Shown here piece by piece: positions 57,825 to 64,000 of a stretch of DNA of 64,000 nucleotides. How positions within the stretch are numbered: position 1 is the stretch's first letter; every line of letters starts with the position of its first letter. Position numbers and translations under genes: made by a program. The stretch is from Streptomyces canus (GTDB lineage Bacteria; Actinomycetota; Actinomycetes; Streptomycetales; Streptomycetaceae): positions 8,236,001-8,300,000 of the forward strand of contig NZ_JAUSYQ010000002.1 of NCBI RefSeq assembly GCF_030816965.1, read 5' to 3'. The notes under the pieces were generated by a model, which ran no database searches, was not told the origin of the DNA, and saw only the letters and a program-made list of their open reading frames with translations.

Positions 57825-59183
57825 ATGACTGTGGGAACGGCCGGCGGTACGGCGGCACTCGACTCCGGCACCCGTGAACTGACCCGCGTCGTCGTGCTGT
57901 TCAGCCTCACCGGCCGCCTGGACCCGGGGCGGTCCTCGCTGGGCAGCCTCGTCGACAGATTCGACTTCGGCCGCTTCGCCCTGCACCTGAAGTCCAGCGA
58001 GGCGGTGCTGCCCGTGCCGGTGCTCGTCGCGGACGTGGCACCTGCGGAGCTGCGGCTGCCGCACGGCGACCACGGACTCGACCTCGCGTCCGTCGAGGTC
58101 GCCGTCCTCGCCACCCCGCGCGGGGACATCACCCTGGCCCTGGACTGCGGATTCGCCGGACAGACGCCTCCTGCCGCGCTCGCGGCGTGGCTCGCCGACA
58201 CCTGCTTCGACCGGGACCGGATCACGCTCGGCACCAGAGCCCTGCTCGACGCGCTGGGCGGACGGCTCGCCCCGCGGGAGCCGCTCGCCTTCGGCCAGAA
58301 CGTCCACCAACTGGTCTTTCCCGGCGGCGACCTGGAGAACGACCTGCTGGGCCCCGACGAGACGCGCCGGCCCACCCTGCTCAACGAGATCGTGTACCGC
58401 GGCCGGCTGTTCACGTCCGAGTCGCCCCACCTCCACCAGCACGGCCGCACGCTCTCCGCGCACGGCCGCGGAGTCTCCGTCCACGCCGGCTGGGCCGAGC
58501 ACGTGGAGAACGGCCTGATCCTGGTCGCCATCGGCATGATCTCCGCCCTCGCCGTCCTCCAGCGCACCCGGCTGGCCGCCTTCGAGACCATGCGCGCCAA
58601 CGAACGGGCCGCGGCCGAGTCGCCGTACGAGATCCGCAGGCTGATCTCCCGGCTCTCCGACGGGGTGAACGAACTCCAGCTGGACCTGGCCTTCGGCGTC
58701 GAGGCGTACGTCGACAGCCTGCTGATCCCCGAGATGGTCATGGAGGCCTTCCAGTCCTCGCTGCGTGACGCCCTCGGCATCCCCGACAGCCTGGACAACT
58801 CCGCCAGGATGGTCGAGCGACTGACCTCGGTGATCAGCGCCCGCTCGGCCGCTCTGCAGGCCCAGCTCGCCGAGCGCGACGACCGCAGGGACCGTACGGT
58901 GTCGGCGCTCGTCGCGGTGGCCACCGGCATCGCTCTGCCGCCGACGCTGCTGCTGGCGTTCTTCGGGGTCAACGCCTCGAACGTGGACAATCGGCGGTCC
59001 ATCTTCGACGCCCACTACCTCCCGGCGTACCTGCTGGCCTGGCTTCCGTTCATCGCCCTCGCCGTGATCGGATACCTCCTGATCAGACGGGTCAGCAGGC
59101 GCTCCGGCGCGTTGCTGGCGACCCCGACGGCCGCCCCGGTGCCCGCACCGCGGTCGCCGTCCCGTCCATCGTCCGGAAGCTGA
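57825..59183 (+). CDS. CorA-like membrane protein
   Basis: A 452-residue protein with the CorA layout: a large cytoplasmic domain, a long helix (QAQLAERDDRRDRTVSALVA) and two C-terminal membrane helices (AVATGIALPPTLLLAFFGVN; LPAYLLAWLPFIALAVIGYL). The ion-selectivity motif GMN is GVN (FFGVNASN), so Mg transport is uncertain; members with altered motifs exist. Two polar His-rich segments (SPHLHQHGRTLSAHGRGVSV) lie in the middle. ATG 57825 with GGGAGG nine bases upstream. The next gene starts seven bases after. Confidence 0.72.
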   Translation: MTVGTAGGTAALDSGTRELTRVVVLFSLTGRLDPGRSSLGSLVDRFDFGRFALHLKSSEAVLPVPVLVADVAPAELRLPHGDHGLDLASVEVAVLATPRGDITLALDCGFAGQTPPAALAAWLADTCFDRDRITLGTRALLDALGGRLAPREPLAFGQNVHQLVFPGGDLENDLLGPDETRRPTLLNEIVYRGRLFTSESPHLHQHGRTLSAHGRGVSVHAGWAEHVENGLILVAIGMISALAVLQRTRLAAFETMRANERAAAESPYEIRRLISRLSDGVNELQLDLAFGVEAYVDSLLIPEMVMEAFQSSLRDALGIPDSLDNSARMVERLTSVISARSAALQAQLAERDDRRDRTVSALVAVATGIALPPTLLLAFFGVNASNVDNRRSIFDAHYLPAYLLAWLPFIALAVIGYLLIRRVSRRSGALLATPTAAPVPAPRSPSRPSSGS

Positions 59184-59190
59184 GAGCCGT

Positions 59191-59949
59191 ATGCCACGAC
59201 GTCCCGCCGTCTCCGCCCACCGCGGCGGATCCGAGCGTGCCGGCGCCGCGACCTGGGAGGCCTACGAGGACGCGATCCGGTCCGGGGCGGAGTACGTCGA
59301 GTTCGACATCCGGCGTACGGCGGACGGGGTCTTCGTCGTCCATCACGACCCCCGGGTGGGGCACACCGGTCCGCGTCTCAGCGAGATCACCCACGCCGAG
59401 CTCAGCGAACGGTCCGGCTATCCCGTGCCGGTCGTCGACGAGGTGATGTCCCTGATCGCGGGGAAGCTGGCCGGGCATCTGGACCTGAAGGAGAGCGGCT
59501 ACGAGCGCGAGCTGATCGACCGGGCGGTCGCCCTGCTGGGCGCCGACGGCTTCGTCGCCACGACTCTGGAGGACCGTTCCGTCGCGGCCATCGCACGAGC
59601 CTTCCCGCGTGTGCGCACCGCGCTGTCGCTGGGGCGCGACCGCAAGGAGATCGCCCGGGCCCGCCTTGCCGGCACCCGGCTCAGCGAGCTGCTGCCGATG
59701 CGCCGGGTGCGCGCCTGCGGCGCGAGCGGGGTGGCCGTGCACCACCGGCTGGCCCGCGCCAACGTGCTGCGCGAGGCGGTCCGGCACGACCTGTTCACCA
59801 TGGTCTGGACGGTCAACGACGACACCCTGATGCGGGCGTTTCTCGGCCATCCACGCGTCGACGTCCTGATCACCGACCGGCCGCGACGGGCCGTCGCGCT
59901 GCGCGGGGAGCCGCACAAGGAGCGTCCGCCGGGGTACTCGTCCCGCTGA
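59191..59949 (+). CDS. Glycerophosphodiester phosphodiesterase
   Basis: A GDPD-family TIM-barrel enzyme, 252 residues, no signal peptide. SAHRGGSERAGAATWEAYED has HRGG (His) and YVEFDIRRTADGVFVVHHDP has the ExD and His motifs; HLDLKESGYE supplies the later acid and Lys. It would cleave glycerophosphodiesters to glycerol-3-phosphate and an alcohol. Close spacing to the CorA-like gene suggests an operon. A short gap with an HspR-like site separates it from dnaK. Confidence 0.88.
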   Translation: MPRRPAVSAHRGGSERAGAATWEAYEDAIRSGAEYVEFDIRRTADGVFVVHHDPRVGHTGPRLSEITHAELSERSGYPVPVVDEVMSLIAGKLAGHLDLKESGYERELIDRAVALLGADGFVATTLEDRSVAAIARAFPRVRTALSLGRDRKEIARARLAGTRLSELLPMRRVRACGASGVAVHHRLARANVLREAVRHDLFTMVWTVNDDTLMRAFLGHPRVDVLITDRPRRAVALRGEPHKERPPGYSSR

Positions 59950-59966
59950 GCAGGGCCACCCGCCCC

Positions 59967-59996
59967 ATTGACAAGAGCGCACTCAAGTTTTGTGCT
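59967..59996 (+). promoter_or_regulatory. dnaK promoter with partial HAIR (HspR) operator
   Basis: TTGACA (59968-59973) is a consensus -35; 17 bases on is TGTGCT, a poor -10. ATTGACA-N7-ACTCAAG (59967-59987) matches the HspR site CTTGAGT-N7-ACTCAAG in all seven right-half bases and four of seven left-half bases, with the exact spacing. HspR binding would cover the -35 and spacer. Confidence 0.55.
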
Positions 59997-60046
59997 GGAG
60001 TGCGGGACGGCTCCCTGGTGGACATCCCTGGCGGAAGGGGACAGCG

Positions 60047-61903
60047 ATGGGACGTGCGGTCGGGATCGATCTCGGGACCACGAACTCGGTGGTCGCCGTG
60101 CTGGAGGGCGGTGAACCCACGGTCGTCGCCAACGCGGAGGGGGCGAGGACCACACCGTCGGTCGTGGCCTTCGCGAAGAACGGCGAGGTGCTGGTGGGCG
60201 AGGTCGCCAAGCGGCAGGCCGTGACCAACGTCGAGCGCACCGCGCGCTCCGTGAAGCGGCACATGGGCGACGGGAGCTGGCGCTTCCCGGACCAGGGCTC
60301 CGTCGACGGCACCCGGTACCGGGCGCAGGAACTGTCGGCGCGGGTGCTGCAGAAGCTGAAGCGGGACGCCGAGTCCTATCTCGGCGAGGACGTCACCGAC
60401 GCCGTGATCACGGTGCCCGCCTACTTCGACGACTCCCAGCGGCAGGCCACCAAGGAGGCCGGGGAGATCGCGGGGCTGAAGGTCCTGAGGATCATCAACG
60501 AACCCACGGCGGCCGCGCTGGCGTACGGCCTGGACCGGGGCGAGGAGCAGACGGTCCTGGTCTTCGACCTGGGCGGCGGCACCTTCGACGTGTCCCTGCT
60601 GGAGATCGGCGACGGGGTCATCGAGGTCAAGGCGACCAACGGCGACACACACCTGGGCGGCGACGACTGGGACCAGCGGGTCGTCGAGCACCTCGTGAAG
60701 AAGTTCCAGGGGCAGTACGGCGTCGATCTCGGCAAGGACAAGATGGCGCTGCAGCGGCTGCGCGAGGGGGCCGAGAAGGCGAAGATCGAACTGTCGTCGT
60801 CCTCCGAGACCACGATCAACCTGCCCTACATCACCGCCTCCGCCGAGGGACCCCTGCACCTCGACGAGAAGCTGACCCGCGCCCAGTTCCAGGAGCTCAC
60901 CGCCGATCTGCTCGACCGCTGCAAGACCCCCTTCCACCAGGCGGTCAAGGACGCCGGCATCAAGCTCGCCGCGATCGACCACGTGATCCTCGTCGGCGGC
61001 TCCACGCGGATGCCCGCGGTCACGGACCTGGTCAAGGAGCTCACGGGCAAGGACCCGCACAAGGGGGTCAACCCGGACGAGGTCGTGGCGGTCGGCGCGG
61101 CGCTCCAGGCGGGCGTCATCCGCGGCGACGTCAAGGACGTGCTCCTCCTCGACGTCACCCCGCTCTCCCTGGGGATCGAGACCAAGGGCGGCATCATGAC
61201 GAAGCTCATCGAGCGCAACACCACGATCCCCACCCGCCGTTCGGAGATCTTCACCACCGCGACCGACAACCAGCCCTCGGTCGGCATCCAGGTCTACCAG
61301 GGGGAACGCGAGATCGCCGCGTACAACAAGAAACTCGGCGTCTTCGACCTGACCGGCCTGCCGCCCGCCCCGCGGGGCGTCCCCCAGATCGAGGTCGCGT
61401 TCGACATCGACGCGAACGGGATCATGCACGTCTCGGCGAAGGACCTCGCGACCGGGCGCGAACAGAAGATGACGGTCACCGGCGGATCGGCGCTGCCCAA
61501 GGACGACATCGACCGCATGATGCGCGAGGCCGAGCAGTACGCCGAGGAGGACCGCAACCGCCGCGAGGCCGCCGAGACCCGCAACCAGGCCGAGCAACTC
61601 GTGTACCAGACCGAGAAGTTCGTCCGGGAGAACGGCGACAAGGTCCCCGCCGACACGAAGACGCAGGTCGAGTCGGCGGTCGCGGAACTGAAGCGGCTCC
61701 TGGAGGAGAACGCCGACACCAACACCCTCCGGAGCGGCGTCGAGCACCTCGCTTCCGTCAGCCAGCAGATGGGCCAGGCGATGTACGCCCAGGCCCAGCA
61801 ACAGCCCCCGCAGGACGAACCGGCCGCACCGCAACAGGAGGAGGGCGTGGTCGACGCGGAGATCGTGGACGACGAGAAGGACCCGAAGGGCGGGGCGGCC
61901 TGA
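60047..61903 (+). CDS. dnaK: Chaperone protein DnaK (second copy)
   Basis: A 618-residue Hsp70. ATPase motifs are [60 protein letters not shown] and [20 protein letters not shown]. The substrate-binding domain begins [20 protein letters not shown]. The C-terminus keeps [12 protein letters not shown], close to the DnaK end. GrpE, DnaJ and HspR genes are not adjacent, so this is not the main dnaK operon; streptomycetes often carry an extra dnaK. GGAAGGGG lies eight bases before the ATG. An HspR-like site upstream suggests heat control. Confidence 0.92.
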   Translation: MGRAVGIDLGTTNSVVAVLEGGEPTVVANAEGARTTPSVVAFAKNGEVLVGEVAKRQAVTNVERTARSVKRHMGDGSWRFPDQGSVDGTRYRAQELSARVLQKLKRDAESYLGEDVTDAVITVPAYFDDSQRQATKEAGEIAGLKVLRIINEPTAAALAYGLDRGEEQTVLVFDLGGGTFDVSLLEIGDGVIEVKATNGDTHLGGDDWDQRVVEHLVKKFQGQYGVDLGKDKMALQRLREGAEKAKIELSSSSETTINLPYITASAEGPLHLDEKLTRAQFQELTADLLDRCKTPFHQAVKDAGIKLAAIDHVILVGGSTRMPAVTDLVKELTGKDPHKGVNPDEVVAVGAALQAGVIRGDVKDVLLLDVTPLSLGIETKGGIMTKLIERNTTIPTRRSEIFTTATDNQPSVGIQVYQGEREIAAYNKKLGVFDLTGLPPAPRGVPQIEVAFDIDANGIMHVSAKDLATGREQKMTVTGGSALPKDDIDRMMREAEQYAEEDRNRREAAETRNQAEQLVYQTEKFVRENGDKVPADTKTQVESAVAELKRLLEENADTNTLRSGVEHLASVSQQMGQAMYAQAQQQPPQDEPAAPQQEEGVVDAEIVDDEKDPKGGAA

Positions 61904-62190
61904 GGCTCCGCGTCCGAGGGCATCAGATCTCCTCAGCGTCGTCCACGTTCTCCGGGCGCGTCCGACCGCCGCCGTCGGTACACGTACCCGGTCCTCGTAC
62001 CGCGGTCGCGGTGGACGCGTCCGCCTCGCGTCCGCCGGTTCAGCCCGATGCCGTGCAGGCCGGGGGGCCTTGCCGGGCCGGAAGACCGCCCCGCCCGCAG
62101 CAGCGCCGCGCCGGTCCCTTGGCTTGCCCGCGGCTGCTTCGAACCTAGGGCGGGACGTGGGAGCGCACCCGTTACCGGCACCCGTACGGG
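61904..62190. other. Gene-free gap between dnaK and the methyltransferase
   Basis: 287 bp between convergent genes. I see no terminator as clear as elsewhere. A minus-strand frame (61933-62181, 82 codons) is Arg/Gly/Pro-rich, has no homology I recognise and no ribosome site, and is probably not a gene. Confidence 0.4.
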
Positions 62191-62985
62191 TCAGACCTTG
62201 CGCGCGACCCCCGCGTACACCGGCACGATGCCCTCCGCCTGGGCCGCCACGTCCTCGGGACCCGGACGCCAGCCCGACACCGGGATCACTCCGGGGCCGA
62301 GCAGCTCCAGCCCGTCGAAGAAGCGGGAGAACTCGGCGAGCGAACGGGGGAAGAAGGGGGTGCCGTTGCGGCGGAACTGCTCGGCCGCCTTCTCGATGGC
62401 CTCGGGGCTCAGATCGGGCGTGACCTGCGACAGGATCACGAAACTGCCCGGGGCGAGCTCGGCGACGTAGCGCTTGAGCAGCCCGTACGCGTCGTCGTTC
62501 AGGTAGTGGGTGAGCGCCACCAGGGACAGTGCGATCGGCTCCGAGAAGTCCAGGGTCTCGGCGGCCGGCCGCAGGATGGTGTCCGGGTCGCGGACGTCCG
62601 CATGCACGTAGTTCGTGGCGCCCTCGGGGGTGCTGTGCAGCAGGGCCTGCGCGTGCCTCAGGACGATCGGGTCGTTGTCCGCGTACACGACCTTCGAGTC
62701 CGGGGCGATCTCCTGCGCCACCTGGTGCAGGTTGGGCTCGGTGGGGATGCCGGTGCCGATGTCGAGGAACTGGCGGACACCGGCCTCCGCGGCCGTCCGG
62801 ACCGCCCGGTGCATGAAACGGCGGTTGGCACGCGCCCCGCGCACCGCGGCGGCGTCCACCTCGAGGATCTTGCGGGCCAGTGCCTCGTCCACCGGATAGT
62901 TGTCCTTGCCACCCAGCCACCAGTCGTACACCCGCGCCGGGTGCGGGCGGCTCGTGTCGATCCTGGGTGCGTCGGATCCGGTCAT
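62191..62985 (-). CDS. SAM-dependent methyltransferase, PF04672 (DUF574) type
   Basis: A 264-residue actinomycete methyltransferase. MTGSDAPRIDTSRPHPARVY, DWWLGGKDNYPVDEALARKI, RFMHRAVRTAAEAGVRQFLD (LDIGTGIPT motif I) and VVYADNDPIVLRHAQALL are hallmark blocks. Such genes usually lie next to XRE/DUF5753 regulators, as here. The start has GGGGAGAA nine bases upstream. Substrate unknown. Starts 61 bp after the regulator's stop, so probably one operon. Confidence 0.88.
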   Translation of the reverse strand: MTGSDAPRIDTSRPHPARVYDWWLGGKDNYPVDEALARKILEVDAAAVRGARANRRFMHRAVRTAAEAGVRQFLDIGTGIPTEPNLHQVAQEIAPDSKVVYADNDPIVLRHAQALLHSTPEGATNYVHADVRDPDTILRPAAETLDFSEPIALSLVALTHYLNDDAYGLLKRYVAELAPGSFVILSQVTPDLSPEAIEKAAEQFRRNGTPFFPRSLAEFSRFFDGLELLGPGVIPVSGWRPGPEDVAAQAEGIVPVYAGVARKV

Positions 62986-63046
62986 GCGGTGTCTTCTCCC
63001 CTGTGATGTGGTCGTGGTGCGCCTGGCGTGTGGTCGTGCTGCCCGC

Positions 63047-63910
63047 TCAGAAGTCCTCGCGGCGCTCCCGCAGCAGCTTCTTCGTGCGCTCGGCCGACGC
63101 GGCCCGCGCCGACATGTGGTCCAGGACCTCCAGATGCGTGGCGACCTCCTGGCGGGAGTCGAGATACAGCGCACCGGTCAGGTACTCGGTGAAGACCAGG
63201 TCGGGCAGCTCCGGCTCGGTGAAGCGGAACAGTGAGAAGGGTGCGTACGTCCCCGGGTGCGGGCCCTCCTCGAACTCGCACACCTGGAGCGTGACCCGGT
63301 CGCGCTCGGCGAACTCCAGGAGCTTGTCCAGCTGCTCGCGCATCACCTCGGAGCGGATGCTCACCGGGCGGCGCAGCACCGTCTCGTCCATGATCACCCA
63401 CAGGTGGGGCGCGTTCGGGCGCTCCAGCAGTCCCTGCCGGGCCATACGCAGCGACACATGCCGCTCCAGCGCCTCGGAACCCGACTGCCCGATGGTCCCG
63501 GCCTCCATGACGGCACGCGCGTAGTCCTCGGTCTGGAGCAGCCCGGGCACGAAGTGCGGCTCGTAGGACCGGATGATCCCGGCCGCGCCCTCGAGGCTCA
63601 CGTACAGGCTGAACCACTCGGGCAGCACGTCGTGGAACCGTTGCCACCAGCCCGGTTTGTTCGCCTCCTCGGCCAGCTGGACGAAGGCCTCGACCTGTTC
63701 CGCGGAGACGCCGTACGTCTCCAGGAGCACCTGGACATACGGGATCTTCAGGGCGACCTCGGCCATTTCTATGCGCCGCACGGTCGCGGGGGCCACCCGC
63801 AGTACCTGCGCGGCCTCCTCGCGCTTGAGGCCGGCCGCCTCCCGCAGTTCCTGAAGCCGTCTGCCGAGCACCACCTGGCCCACGGTCGGCGCAGGTCGCC
63901 GCTCACTCAC
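63047..63910 (-). CDS. XRE-family regulator with DUF5753 domain
   Basis: A 287-residue DNA-binding protein. An N-terminal helix-turn-helix (LGRRLQELREAAGLKREEAA; QVLRVAPATVRRIEMAEVAL) is followed by the actinomycete DUF5753 domain (YEPHFVPGLLQTEDYARAVM; LWVIMDETVLRRPVSIRSEV; PFSLFRFTEPELPDLVFTEY). Members such as WhiJ-like proteins control development and usually pair with small DUF397 genes; none follows here. The GTG start has GGGGAGG six bases upstream. The upstream 90 bp (63911-64000) show only a possible purine-rich ribosome site for a gene beyond the window. Confidence 0.88.
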   Translation of the reverse strand: MSERRPAPTVGQVVLGRRLQELREAAGLKREEAAQVLRVAPATVRRIEMAEVALKIPYVQVLLETYGVSAEQVEAFVQLAEEANKPGWWQRFHDVLPEWFSLYVSLEGAAGIIRSYEPHFVPGLLQTEDYARAVMEAGTIGQSGSEALERHVSLRMARQGLLERPNAPHLWVIMDETVLRRPVSIRSEVMREQLDKLLEFAERDRVTLQVCEFEEGPHPGTYAPFSLFRFTEPELPDLVFTEYLTGALYLDSRQEVATHLEVLDHMSARAASAERTKKLLRERREDF

Positions 63911-64000
63911 GCCACGCCTCCCCTACGCGTCGAAGCTTGCGTGCAGTGTGCCACGTTCCCGTGCCGGTCTCACCGGTCACGACCGCCTCCTTCCTTACCT

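Noticed and set aside
61933..62181. 82-codon minus-strand frame after dnaK
   Set aside because: Arg-rich, no homology recognised, no ribosome-binding site; treated as non-coding.
59870..62920. 1016-codon minus-strand frame across dnaK
   Set aside because: Antisense to dnaK and crossing two other genes; low-complexity composition, no recognisable domain.

Overview
The window is chromosomal DNA from a Streptomyces or close relative. It is uniformly very GC-rich, uses GTG starts often, shows GC bias at third codon positions and many 4-nt start/stop overlaps (ATGA/GTGA), and carries actinomycete signatures: crotonyl-CoA carboxylase/reductase, gvpOAFGYZJLSK, a SigB/F-type sigma factor, DUF5753 and PF04672 proteins. 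Gene order closely recalls the S. coelicolor region running from ccr through the gvp cluster to sigK; that comparison is from memory and was not computed. No rRNA, tRNA, CRISPR array, insertion sequence or phage was seen.

Layout. 0-5 kb: ethylmalonyl-CoA/acyl-CoA genes (ccr, a TetR regulator, a double-domain 3-hydroxyacyl-CoA dehydrogenase), a HEAT-repeat gene with a TTA codon, and a decayed dehydrogenase fragment. 5-14.5 kb: acetyltransferase, RidA, secreted peptidase, an SOS-box-linked radical SAM protein, SRPBCC protein, an MFS exporter fused to three beta-sandwich repeats, a frameshifted PP2C/HATPase remnant, a methyltransferase and a nonsense-mutated acyltransferase. 14.6-19.7 kb: a tight operon of D-aminopeptidase, M20 peptidase, S9 peptidase and LD-carboxypeptidase, probably for peptidoglycan-peptide or D-peptide turnover. 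20-25 kb: small accessory genes, including an arginase-like protein lacking usual metal ligands and a DUF5107 protein lacking its middle. 25-38 kb: an F420-enzyme/enolase operon and, diverging from it, NDH-2, transketolase, a LigD-type polymerase and the ten-gene gas-vesicle cluster. 38-49.5 kb: methyltransferase, ABC-F ATPase, a baeRF2-like protein, a five-gene stress operon ending in a frameshifted HPII-type catalase, a pyruvate oxidase-like enzyme and a stress sigma factor. 49.5-64 kb: a Thr-Glu-Pro-repeat surface protein, a lysine-free aminotransferase homologue coupled to a metallo-beta-lactamase-fold protein, a second such protein with a DedA/VTT protein, a holin/phosphodiesterase fusion, OsmC, CorA-like protein, glycerophosphodiesterase, a second DnaK behind an HspR-like site, and an XRE regulator/methyltransferase pair.

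How it works together. Promoters resembling the Streptomyces SigB consensus (GNNT, 14-16 nt, GGGTAC) precede the F420 operon, the catalase operon and, less perfectly, a holin-like/SDR operon, so much of the centre may be one general-stress regulon with the sigma gene inside it. Several genes with no Shine-Dalgarno sequence have a -10-like hexamer 6-9 nt before the start, suggesting leaderless mRNAs. At least three genes are broken and two carry a shared small palindromic repeat within the reading frame.
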